From positions 15,316,928-15,380,927 of the forward strand of contig CM055094.1 in the NCBI GenBank assembly GCA_029204225.1: a stretch of 64,000 bases of DNA, given 5' to 3'. This document shows positions 1 through 13,381 of the stretch, in pieces. Under the pieces are notes generated by a model, which made no database searches, had not been told where the DNA came from, and saw nothing but the letters and a program-made list of their open reading frames with translations. Numbering within the stretch: position 1 is the stretch's first letter; the number at the start of each line of letters is the position of its first letter. Source of the stretch: Diphasiastrum complanatum (lineage: Eukaryota; Streptophyta; Lycopodiopsida; Lycopodiales; Lycopodiaceae). A program made the position numbers and the translations under genes.

Positions 1-127
1 CTCACTTACATCTCAACATTTAGATCTATATGTATTTTTTTATTGTTTTGGAGAAGTTTCATACAGTCCCATTCATACCACATTCATATTATATGCCTTT
101 TGGAATGGAAACAAAATTAATGAACCT
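1..127 (+). mobile_element. 3' tail remnant of (TC)n-type LINE
   Basis: The segment from about 48 to 120 matches, in order, the 3' untranslated tail of the full LINE that ends at 6568: a TTTTGGAGA block, then CCCAT.CATACCACAT, then a TGCCTTTTGGAATGGAAA block and ATTAATGAA. It is a degenerate tail; the terminal pyrimidine run has decayed to CCTCTCCC. Coding sequence lies outside the window to the left. It is directly followed by another fragment of the same family in the same orientation. Confidence 0.6.
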
Positions 128-1119
128 CTCCCATGTCGCTTCACCAGTCCTCCCCGCGCTCCCCCGCCCTTGCCGCCACATCATTTATCAGACAGCAGTT
201 GTATCGTAGCTATTGCCACACAGTATGGGATTGTCCTGATCATGACAGGGTCAAGCTTACCTTCTATGGCGCACAGATCTTACGCAGAGACGGTCTGGGA
301 CTTCCTATTAGACCTTTATATCTATCTCTTCCTCTTTCTTTTGGGCTCCGATATAGGTTGTGACAGATACGAGTCTGTTCGCACCAGCTTGCTATTGAGA
401 CAGGCAAATATTCAAGCATTTCGAGAGAGCATCGGATCTGCCAGGTACGCACATTGGGTGTAGTGGAGGATGAGTTCCATTTTATCTTCACATGCCCTAC
501 ATACTATGAGATATGTGGTAGATATCATTGTTTATATCGAGACACCCCCATTACCCTCAGTACCTTTTTGGAGTATCAAGATCCCAGATGTATTGGCCTT
601 TTACTACAAGAGATGCTTACGTTGAGAGCCTCTTTGATACCGTCGGAAGATACTACTGATTATGGCCAGCATCTTATCACTAGCTTCTTTCAGAAGCGTG
701 AGCGCGATGACCTATTAGATGATGAGGCAGTCATACCGGTGAGGGCGGCCCAACGTACTCAGCCACCACCTCCTGCCAGATCTACACGAGCCACGGATCA
801 CAGCTTCTATGGGTATCAGACATTTTTTTCAGGATTGATAGTTTATTCTTCCTTTTTTTCCTCAGCAAAGCAGGAGGTTAATCTCTTGCACCTGTACCCT
901 CTTTAGAGCTGGAGGTTAAGCTCTTATATGCTTTTTATGATTCTATATTGGATGTGTCTTTAACTAGCTAGAGAGATTTCTATATTGTTTTTTCCACTTA
1001 GACTAGCAATTTTTATGTTGTCCAACATGGACAGTGTTCCTACGCGATATGTATTTATCTCTTCTGTCTTATGTGCCCTTGGGCACCCAATAGACATTAA
1101 TACAATTTCTTCATCTTCT

Positions 1120-1122
<3 letters not shown>
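128..1122 (+). mobile_element. 5'-truncated LINE copy (ORF2 C-terminus plus 3' UTR)
   Basis: This copy holds only the end of ORF2 and a 3' untranslated region ending in TAGACATTAATACAATTTC and then a (TC)n run. Its order matches the full copy downstream and the minus-strand copy at 6937-7819. The truncation is sharp at about 128, where it abuts an older LINE tail. 5' truncation is normal for target-primed LINE integration. No poly(A) is present. Confidence 0.7.
133..906 (+). pseudogene. LINE ORF2 C-terminal fragment, frameshifted
   Basis: About 250 codons of the C-terminal region of a LINE reverse transcriptase are recognisable, but in shifted frames. Positions 133-360 read in one frame up to a stop. 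Positions 454-906 then carry a conserved block, VEDEFHFIFTCPTYYEI, followed by GRYHCLYRD and YQDPRCIGLLLQEM. That block is the zinc-binding tail seen also at 5768-6262 (plus) and 7060-7818 (minus), where the Cys-X2-Cys half of the motif is better kept. No polymerase motifs remain, so the copy is dead. The assignment rests on colinear similarity with the other two copies in this window. Confidence 0.7.

Positions 1123-1179
<57 letters not shown>
1123..1179 (+). repeat. (TC)n run, LINE 3' tail
   Basis: About 28 uninterrupted TC units directly follow the ATTAATACAATTTCTTCATCTTCTTC end of the truncated LINE. It occupies the place where poly(A) would be in a typical plant LINE. Confidence 0.9.
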
Positions 1180-1181
<2 letters not shown>

Positions 1182-1263
1182 GGTGGCACCCTCCCAATCC
1201 CCTGCTGACCTGACCCTACTGACGCCTCTCCCTCTGCTGATCCACCTGCTGACACCCAGATGA

Positions 1264-1265
<2 letters not shown>

Positions 1266-1328
<63 letters not shown>
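1266..1328 (+). repeat. (CT)n run at LINE 5' end
   Basis: A second pure CT array separated from the first by 86 bp of unique sequence. It precedes the probable ORF1 start at 1374, so this LINE is bracketed by CT runs at both ends. Confidence 0.9.
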
Positions 1329-1333
<5 letters not shown>

Positions 1334-1373
1334 TTGCTCCTTCACCCTGCTGTCCACCCCTCCTACCTCCTCG

Positions 1374-2775
1374 ATGGCACCTCCTCGTTCCACTGCTGCC
1401 GCCCGTCGCCCATCACGCTCCCCTCCTACCCTCGCTACCATCTCCCCCCTCCCCCTCGTTGATCACACACCCCCTACCCCTGCTGTTCCCCCCCCCCCCC
1501 CCTACCTCCACCCCCGATGTAGATGCTCCCTCTGCTGCCAACTTCCCTACTCCCACCTCCATTGCTGCTCCTGCAGCTGCTACCCCTGCTGCCTCCCCCC
1601 TAACCTCCACCCCCGATGTAGCTCCTCCCCCTGCTGCCACCTCCCCTACTCCCACCTCCATCGCTGCTGCTGCAGCTACTCCCTCTGTTGTCACCTCCCC
1701 TACTTCCACCTCCATAGCAGAGTTGCTGCTCCCCCTGCTACGGCCTCCCCTACCTCCACCCCTCCCGCTGCAGATGTGCCCCCCCCTGCTGTCATCTCCC
1801 CCACCCCCGCCCTCCCTGCTACAGCAGTGCCGCCCCCTACTGTCACCTCCCCTACACTCCTCTCCCTCGTTGCATCTCAGCCACCCCCTGCTGCCACCTC
1901 CCCTACATTCGCCCTCCCTGCTGATTGCATCTCCCTCCCCCTCGTTGATCTTGATACTGGTATCAATATTGGCACCACCTCAACCCTACCTGCAGTTTTG
2001 GATCCCATTCTTCCTACTCCGCCCATCGCTAGCTCACAACCTACAGCTAGCATCCCGTATACCCTCCAAATCAACTGAATTGTTCTCTTCTTGGCAGGTT
2101 GATCAAATCAGGACCGATTTCCAAACTTTGCGGCAAGAAATCTTGCAGTTGAAAGGAACGGTTACGTCCTTGATTCACGAGAAGAACATGCTGCAGTCCA
2201 AAGTTGCATCACACGAACAATCCATCGGGACCAAACAGGCTGCGGTTTCGGCGTCTGCCACCAATATGATACGGGAACTAGAGACAAAGATGGAAAAGCA
2301 GCAAAAAGAGGCCCTTTCTTGGGCATCAGTTTTGAAAAAAGGCACCAAACCAAGCGCCCCTATCTCTTCGGTTATCTCAGCCACCATCTCGGAAGAGAAA
2401 ACACGAGACCAAAAAGCGAACAACATTAGGGTTCATGGGATTCCGGATACACAGGATGCCTTGGCTGAAGCCAAACGCTTTCTTGACACCACTCTCGGGC
2501 ACAAGACAGACGGGCTAGATACCGCATGGAGAACCACCAGAGATGCAGCCACACTCATCGTCCGCTTCACTTCCCTCGCGAGTCGCCGAGATGCTTTGCG
2601 GTGCAAAGCTAAGCTACGTGGTACCACTATCTACATGGATGACGACCTCACGTATATCCAGGTAGAGGAGAGGCGCAAGGCCTTTCAGGCAGCCCATGAG
2701 TCTGGCAGACGAGTCATTTATGGGGATGGACGAGTGCGCTTTCTTGATAGCGCTCCTAGCAACTCCCCGTGCTAG
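1374..2775 (+). pseudogene. LINE ORF1 (coiled-coil nucleic-acid-binding protein), frameshifted
   Basis: The likely start is ATG at 1374 (MAPPRSTAAARR), because the intact ORF1 copy on the minus strand at 8133-9098 also begins MAP. The N-terminal third is a low-complexity Pro/Ser/Thr/Ala tract built from degenerate repeats of CCTCCCCTACTCCCACCTCC type. It changes frame at a C12 run near 1491-1502 and again between about 1730 and 2080. From about 2080 the frame is clean: a heptad-like coiled coil (near 2100-2320), the shared motif SWASVLKKG, then a C-terminal domain with IRVHGIPDT and TIYMDDDLTYIQVEERRKA, ending at TAG 2773-2775. LINE ORF1 proteins bind the element RNA and chaperone it during integration. 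ORF2 begins 9 bp later in a different frame. Confidence 0.8.
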
Positions 2776-2784
2776 GGATTTGGG

Positions 2785-3656
2785 GTGCCCAGGGTTGGGA
2801 GCACCCCGGGGCCTCATCCACACCACCTTCGGATTGGAGTGTGGAATTGTGCCGGCATACATTCATCTTCCACGGCAGGGGACCTGGTTGACTTTATCAC
2901 AGGCAGAGATATATTATTCATCATGGAGACACACGAGAGCCCAGAGCGAGGACTTCCTTCCTTTCCTGGATATAGATGGGACTCAATATTCCGACGAGAG
3001 ACTAGATCTGCCAGTGGCCGAGGTTCAGGTGGGGTCGCGTGTCTGTACAGAGAGACTCTCCATTCGAGTATTGACTTCATCCGACATGACGAGCAGGCCC
3101 GCTACATATGGAATCGCATTGTGGGTCAGGATATTGGTTTGGATAGAGATCTTTTCATTGCAGCATGTTATTTTCCACCAGAGTCCTCGTCTTTTGTGGA
3201 GGGTATTGGGTCTCCATATCAGGACCTCTCACCAGGTTTGTAGAGGCGCATGAGGCAGCCATTTATAATGGCTTACCCTGCTGGTTTCACTCAGATAGCT
3301 ATACATGCCATCCTCATAGTGGAGGACATAGTGTCGTTGACTATCTCATGGGGTCACCATCCTTTGTACCCATAGTCTCTGACTTCCGCGTTTCTCCCAC
3401 CACCCTTTCTGATCACTCATTTCTCTCCTTCGATATCGGCCACCTCCCACCCACTCATTTATCTACACTACCCATGATTACCCGAGCACCCACGTACACA
3501 TTTGATCCCATTTACATGCCACTGTACCGGCAGTCCTTGGCTTCACCTTTACACTCCTTTCCTCATGACGGTCCAGTTGACACCCAGGCTGCTTTTCTCA
3601 CCGCCTCTCTCCACACAGCTGCCTCACTAACTCTTCCCACAAAACCCCATTCCTAA
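2785..3656 (+). pseudogene. LINE ORF2 N-terminus, EEP-type endonuclease, internally deleted
   Basis: The start is taken at ATG 2785. The first part reads IGVWNCAGI, then FIMETHES (METHE holds the usual catalytic Glu) and AACYFPPESS, all typical of the endonuclease/exonuclease/phosphatase fold. Around 3235 the frame is lost and resumes with HSGGHSVVDYLMGSP and TTLSDHSFLSFD, the C-terminal part of the same domain (SDH catalytic motif kept). The segment between, which should contain the GDFN motif, is missing, so there is a deletion and not only a frameshift. A stop near 3654 separates it from the RT frame. The enzyme would nick target DNA to prime reverse transcription; this copy cannot. Confidence 0.8.
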
Positions 3657-3680
3657 AAGACTCGACGCACACCTCGACCA

Positions 3681-6262
3681 TTGCATCCTCCTTGGTATGA
3701 TGTCGAGTGTCGTTCCCTTCACCAGTCAGTTACTTATTCACGTATCCATGCTCCACATCTGCTTCGATCTTCCCGACGCTCCTACCACCGTGTTCTCCGT
3801 CGTAAGAAGCGTTCCTACGATGATACTGAAGGGAGACGTCTTATTGACCTCCTCTTTAGTTCTTCTTCGGGCGCTTTTTGGCGTGAGTTCATTCCTCGCT
3901 CCCCACCACCCCTCCTGGAGGACCTCCGCATCTGGACCGATTATGCTACTAGCCTGTATACCGTCCCTACCGACTCACCCATTTCTATATCTCCACGACC
4001 ATCTGAGTTCTCCTTCTTCACATCTGACATGGTACTTGCAGCCATTAAAAAGATGAAGTCCAACAAGGCCAGAGATATTGAAGACCTCGAATCTGAACTC
4101 CTTTCCCTTGCCTCAGACTTACTCGCTCCTACTATAGCCACCCTTCTCAATTCCGCAGTTGCTTCCGGTTTACCTTCATCCTGGTGCACCAACATCATCC
4201 ACCCCATCCATAAGAATGGTGACCCCATGATTCCGAGTAATTACCGCACCATCATGATCGGGCATGTCCTGGCAAAGTTATATGGTACTATTCTTCAGTC
4301 GATTGTGAGCTCAGAGGCAGAGACTAGGAGACTACATGCTATGGGTCAGGCAGGTTTTCGAGCCCATTACTCTACGACAGATCACATCTTCACATTGCGG
4401 GCCTTGATTGAGGAAGCTAAGCATAGGAGAGAGAGGGTTTACTATTGTTTTGTGGGCTTCGGGAAAGCCTTTGATTCTGTTCCTTGCTCATTGCTTATCC
4501 AGAGACTCCGCGACCTCGGCTTCTCCACGGACATCGTTCTTGCTATGATGGCACTTTATGAGCGTGTTCTGGGATGTTTCCGACACAGTAGTGGCATATT
4601 CGATCACATTTGGAGCACTATTGGGGTGAAGCAGGGTTGCTCCCTCTCACCAGTCCTCTTTGGCTTGTATATTGATGAGTTGGAGAGAGTCATTACACAG
4701 TGTGGTGGTGCTGGTTGCAGGCTTGGGGACATCTTGATCGCTATTCTCCTTTATGCTAACGATGTGGTATTGGTCTCACCTACCAGAGAGGGTCTAGAGC
4801 GACAGTTGGATTGTTTACATGAGTTTTGCACTAGATGGGGCCTAGGAGTGAACATTGGGAAGACTAAGATTATGGTCTTCAACTCTTCTCGAGCATTCAT
4901 GCAGCGACAAGAGCTTACTTTGGGTGGACAGGTTCTAGAGGTGGTCCCTTCCTACACATACCTGGGAATCCTTTTCTCAGGTCCTACTTTTGGCATGAGA
5001 CAGGCCGCTACCACTCGACTGGGGAAGGGACAGGCCTCCCTTGTTCAGCTAAAGAGATTTTGTTTCCGGAAGTCCATCCAGGATGCTCGCAGTAAGTGTC
5101 GCCTTTTTGATACCATTGTCACCCCCACAGCTCTATATGCGGCAGAGGCATGGTGTGCAGGTCTTCCCTCTTCACACTGGGCCAGTCTCTCACGACTACA
5201 TACCACTATGCTAGCTCGGTTGATCCGTGCGAAGCCTTCGGTTCCACATGAGATTATTTTGGCCGAGTTTGTAGTTCCACCTATCCAGATCGAGGCAGCT
5301 CTTCAGCTCATTACCTATACACAGAGGATACAGGCGTTACCAGAGACAGACAGACGATACATACAGATTGCACTATCCTCCTCACGGCATCTCCATGGTC
5401 AGGGATATAGATTATCATGGTTCTCTCAGGCATCCCACCTCCTACGTGAGTCATTTAGTATCTCCATCATAGAGCTTCCTTCAGGCACCCACCAGTATAT
5501 CAGACGATTCCTCTATCGCGCGTATTTAGAGCGGACTTGGTATAACCAGATAGGGGTTAAGCCAGCTTTCTACCGGACACATTTCTTGGAGCTGGATGCA
5601 TCTGGGACCCCGGTTATGCCACGCTACTTGGAGTCGGGACTATCACATTGCCTCATATTCACATTGGGACAGCTCAGGGTGTCTTCTCATCAGTTAGCTA
5701 TTGAGACGGTGGGTTCCATGGTATTCCCAGAGAGGAGCAGATTTGCCAGTTATGCTCTCTAGGTGAGGTGGAGTTTGAGGAGCACTTTATCTTCAGATGC
5801 CCAGTATACTACGAGATCAGAGGGCGATATCATTGCCTATTTCGAGACATGCCTACCACTCTACGCTCCCTCATAGCCTATGAGGACCCACGATGTGTCG
5901 CTCTGTTGGTACGTGAGATGTCCATCTCACGGAGAGATTTATACGGGACACCCCAGCATTCTACCTCACAGTCACAGCCACTGATTACTTCATTCTTCAC
6001 TAGGCGGAGATCGCGTGATTTAGTGCACGAGGATGATGATTCTTACAACGACGCATATGATAGCAGCTCACATGCTCATAGAGATCAAAAACAGTGTACC
6101 CCCTACCATCCCGCTACTACCAGGATCACCAGGCACTCTACGCAGAGATGTACTATTACACATGCTCATGCTCACAGACGACGCCAGCAGACTCCAGTGC
6201 TCTCTCATGCTGCGGCTCGCATTACATCTTTTTACAGCAGCAGCAACATCATAGCATCATAG
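3681..6262 (+). pseudogene. LINE ORF2 reverse transcriptase and C-terminal zinc region
   Basis: A single open frame of 693 codons runs to 5762. It contains the RT fingers (KMKSNKARDIEDLESELL), NYRTIMIGHVLAKLY, motif A region (CFVGFGKAFDSV near 4445), motif B (GVKQGCSLSPVLFGLYIDEL near 4625) and motif C (LYANDVVLV near 4750). The catalytic Asp of motif A is Gly (GGC) and the first Asp of motif C is Asn (AAC), so polymerase activity should be lost although the frame is open. Near 5705 the frame shifts; the true C-terminus continues as CQLCSLGEVEFEEHFIFRC and GRYHCLFRD, a Cys/His zinc-like motif, to 6262. Otherwise motif order and spacing fit a non-LTR RT. Confidence 0.88.
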
Positions 6263-6460
6263 CCTTGACATCATGACACCTATAGATGACTATTATGCAC
6301 ACACACCCTCGCATACGTGTCTATTTTAGTTCTAGTTTGTACTAAATGTTTTCTTTATTACAGTTTTGGAGACGTTTTACACGCTCCCATGGTTACCACA
6401 TACTTGACATGTACTTCATTAGTCTTATATGCTTTTTGGCATGGAAAAGACATTAATAAA

Positions 6461-9389
<2,929 letters not shown>

Positions 9390-9459
<70 letters not shown>
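9390..9459 (-). repeat. (TC)n run upstream of ORF1-only LINE
   Basis: About 35 TC units on the minus strand, preceded by CAAGCTT, which resembles the AAAGCTT that precedes the tail of the family. It separates the LINE from a hAT transposase remnant. Confidence 0.9.
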
Positions 9460-9463
<4 letters not shown>

Positions 9464-9468
9464 TTGAT

Positions 9469-10093
9469 TCATGGTATTTTAGCAATGTCTTTGAACAAAA
9501 GGTCTAGGCAATGTGCATCACATGGTGTCCAAAATATGTGGGGATATGAATCATTAGCAAGCCTCCTCATAGCAACACAATTTGCAGCATTATTGGTGAC
9601 GCTGTATAGTGCACCAACGTTCATTGAAATTTGATTCAAATTTTTCACTTCAAAATTTGATAATAAATAAAAACATGAGCATGCACATTGGTGACTCGCC
9701 AATGGTAGCTACTTCAACTAAAAGAATCTACATTAATCATTATACGAATAGTTGATCAATGATAAGGATTCAAATTTCAATAGAGTACAAAGTAGTGAGC
9801 ACCAAGGACTAACTTTTTTGGGAGTGATGAGTCAAGAGTTGGGACTCGATTATTACCTGCACAACGTTCAGAGGCCCTGCCTCCTCAATGGCATCCTTGA
9901 TATGGCTAAACGTATACTCACCAGTCATTGATGTGCTTGCCTTGGAGGTGTCAATGGCTCTTAGAAACATTGTGCCCAAGCAAAAAGACACTAGTATGTT
10001 CAAAATGTGGTCCTTTCTTGCATCACACCAGCCATCTAATATGATGGTACACCCAAAGCTCATTCCAAAATCTATTGCCCAAATACGAATCAT
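9469..10093 (-). pseudogene. hAT-superfamily (DUF659-type) transposase remnant
   Basis: Two minus-strand blocks match the DUF659 region of plant hAT-like transposases. Block 1 (10093-9842) reads FGCTIILDGWCDARKDHILN, FCLGTMFLRAIDTSKAS and IEEAGPLNVVQ. Block 2 (about 9630-9469) reads VTNNAANCVAMRRLA and YPHIFWTPCDAHCLDLLFKD. They are normally contiguous (NVVQVVTDNAANYV). Here about 210 bp intervene, starting CAG|GTAATA and ending TATACAG|C, which resembles an intron, but splicing there would break the frame by one base. The catalytic C-terminal dimerisation part is missing, cut off at the LINE/(TC)n junction. Non-functional. Confidence 0.75.
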
Positions 10094-13000
10094 AAGTCAA
10101 CTGTCATGAGTCATAAGCCATGAGTCATAAGTTTACAGTTATTAACTTGCAACAATTTACAAAGTGTGAAGTTAAAAGGGCATACTTAGTCCATGAATTC
10201 TTAATGGATTGTAGCTTGTTATCAACGGAGGCCCACTCAGCAACTTCTTCTTTTGTCCTAAGCTGCTCCATGCTAGAAACCCCCCACACACATAGCCGAT
10301 CTTCAAAACGGCTCTCATCGTCTATCTCCCTGTAGGGGCCCTAGCTAAGCGCAAGAATATTGGATTGGAGGCAGAGGTAATTGTGTAATAGTCTGCTCCT
10401 TGAATACTTGGTTGCATGGCATGCTAGACCTCTCTATGATGCTACCTAGGAGACAGTGCACACTTTACATGCACAATACTATAGCTTTCCAAGGACAATG
10501 TCCCTTGCGCAAACGGATGTCATATTCTTCTATATCCCTATCCCACTGTCAAAATGTAAAATTGTCAATGTCCATTAGAAGAAAAATGGCCTGGTCATTC
10601 GCCTACAATGATATTGTGAATGGACATAAATAGCAAGTTCATTAGCTTGAACTAGCATGCTTAAATTTGGCATGGGGGCAATAAGTCATATTTAGAGGCT
10701 ATTGGACTAACTTCCTAAAATGTAAGAATTGACGGGTAATAGAAAAATGTGTCGCAAGCTAATTGGACACTTGGTCCAATACAAGAGTGACAATGGTCTA
10801 ACACTTTTAGCAACTTCTACATGAATAGCCCATGTGTCTTGCAGGGTCTTGCCAAGTGGCAAATGCTTGTGGCTAATATACATGTGCCACAAGTTAGCTT
10901 AGGATGTGTCAATGTTTAGCAGATGCTGGAGGGTTTAAATATGTGAGCCTTTGGAGAGGCATTCCTCATTCACTCCTATGTAGCAACGATTGGGAAGAGA
11001 CTTGCGACAATGCTCTCTTAAAGTTTTACCATTCTACTTTGTAAAGAAATCAATGGCTTGAAATATTTTGCTTCTATCTTGTGCAACCAAATCATCATGA
11101 TGTTTTACCTCTTTTCCCCAATCCTTTACTACCTCTATTCACATTACATCTAATTATAAGCACCTAGATTCTAGCACTAGAGTAACCTATGGATAACTGA
11201 TTCTAAATAAGAAAATACTCAAAGGACGTAATGTTGATGGCTAATCATCTATATTGTATTTTAGCTGCAAACCTTGAGTGAGAGAACATAGTAGATTATC
11301 AAACTACAATATTTGAAGAGCTTTGATTCGAACTTGCTACTTACAATTGATATATGCATCAAACATATTTCTCTTAAGTCACGATCAAAGAATTTCTCAT
11401 GTAAAGACAAACAGGTCAAAGAAATAGCAGCAAATTGATAGTTACACAAAGCGGAATAGTCTCTAGATTCCAATGAGCAGAATTTTTAAAAAAGTGAACA
11501 TCAGCACCATCTAATTCTGAAGAGAATAGCATTCTTAGTATAGAGGCAATTAAGATGCGACCATCAAGTTCCAACTTCAACTTTAAGCAATGTGAAAAAG
11601 AAGTGTATTTCACACATGTTATCATGGAGATTATGCAAATTACGACATCTTTTGTGAGTGACAAATAGGTGGCAAATCTTGCACCTTGCACTCCGTCGAG
11701 GTACGTGCATAGTAGTAGCTCAAATGCAACAAGTAGTGGAACGGCAACAACTGTATGACAAGGGGCCCACTATACAATCCAATAACGTTAGCAAGGTCGT
11801 TAAATTTCACAATTGAAATTGTTATGGCAATTGACACCAATAATATCTTTGTTGTATCCAAAACCAAATAATGCTTTCCAAAACAATGATAGAGTGTGAA
11901 AAATGTTGAATATAGATGACCAGATTATGAATGCAACTCAACAAACAATAAGTCAACTCTCAATTTGATAAGCATCTAGCAACAAGCCATTGAAACCAGT
12001 ACTTTTCAAGAAGTTAAAGCTACTACAAAGGACCTTACATTGCGACCATGAGGTGACAATGGAGCTGGCAAAGAGAACCGACCCCTTGAAACAATGGCAT
12101 GAAACATCCAAAGCGGCATAAAGACCCACCTACACAAAGACATTCAATCATGATGATAGACTAGTATTATACAAAAATGCACATTCAACTAGGCCTTATT
12201 TGCTAATTTCATTTTCTTTGCGATATCAAAACTTCCTTCTAGGACAACATTTTCCAAATGTCCTAGATGAAAATTTACCTACATTTTTCTCCCATTCCAA
12301 AGATTTTGATCAATAATTCAAACAAACATCTTGAACATAGAACCAACTTTGGGTTGAACACAAGAATTCAAGGGATGAAGTAGTGCACCGAAAATTGCAG
12401 ACATCATCTTCTTGTCTAGTTCAATGATAAATCAATGGCTAAGAATATCTTGTCAAACAAATCAAAAAATCCTGGAAAACGCTCGGGTCTACCATTTCCT
12501 TACAGGACTACAAACTTTCTTACTTTGCCTAAGTTCTATTAGGCTGAAGTTGTTTCCACTACAGCTTATATTCAAATTTTAGAATAGATGCTCGACTAAA
12601 GGGCTCTAAAACAAAATATCTTATGACAGGCTTCAACAACAGTTAATAAGATTTAATCAACAATAGTTAATAAGTGTCATAAACGAATATTCTATGGACT
12701 CAACCTATATTTTTTTAGCATATCGACAATTTTTCATATAATTACTTTCACTACTATGAAATTGATTGAATTTCATGTGAAGAAGTGATGAATAATACCA
12801 TGAAAAATACGTTTCTCTTATAAAACTATAATGCATCATGAATGCAAATATTATTATCAGCCATATACTATCACTTTTAAATGAAAAAACTACTCAATAA
12901 TTGATCTAAGATATTTATGAATTTTCTTAAACACACTTACAGCAATTAAAATTATCTTGATTGATTTTTTTGGGAGCTTTTGTTGACATGACTAAGAAGA

Positions 13001-13123
13001 TGACCTCCTAGTGCCCCACTGTGAACCTTTGACATGATTGACCAATATTTTAGCATGTCAAAATTTTGCTCTATATGGCATATGAAAGTGACAATACAAA
13101 TCACTTAAGAAGTATGTATACAA
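10094..13123. other. No gene detected
   Basis: About 3 kb of AT-rich DNA. Open frames are short and lack recognisable motifs; no splice-consistent chain, RNA gene or long repeat was seen. Parts from 10100 to 10640 may be further decayed transposon sequence linked to the hAT remnant, but I could not match any domain. Confidence 0.6.
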
Positions 13124-13131
13124 TCACTAAG

Positions 13132-13373
13132 CAAAGTACCTTGTGCCATGGGGTCCAGGTACCATACCAGGTGCCGTACCACGATGGTACGGCACCTGTT
13201 TTCTTTGCTTTTTTTCTTTTTTTTGGTTTTTTTAACCAAAAATGACTAAAATAAATAAATAAATAAATAAATAACAAGTCTCATTAATATTGTTGTGTCG
13301 TTTATACAAACCTGTACGGCACCTACGAAACCCGTGTCGTACCAGGTGTCGTGGTACGGCACTTGGAACTTTG
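13132..13373. mobile_element. hAT-type MITE with 8-bp target duplication
   Basis: TCACTAAG occurs exactly at 13124-13131 and again at 13374-13381. Between them the ends are inverted repeats: CAAAGTACCTTGTGCC on the left and, read on the minus strand, CAAAGTTCCAAGTGCC on the right. Inside the left half is a perfect 14-bp inverted repeat, CAGGTGCCGTACCA, spacer CGA, TGGTACGGCACCTG, and the right half repeats GTACGGCACC words. The centre is a T-run and a TAAA tandem. An 8-bp duplication and C-starting short terminal repeats are characteristic of hAT elements. There is no coding capacity (242 bp). Confidence 0.85.
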
Positions 13374-13381
13374 TCACTAAG

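Noticed and set aside
1260..2078. 272-codon Pro/Cys-rich plus-strand frame
   Set aside because: Mostly a shifted reading of the repetitive ORF1 N-terminus. It lacks the conserved C-terminal domain.
10120..10633. Further hAT coding blocks upstream of the DUF659 remnant
   Set aside because: Neither strand gave BED zinc finger or other hAT motifs that I could trust.
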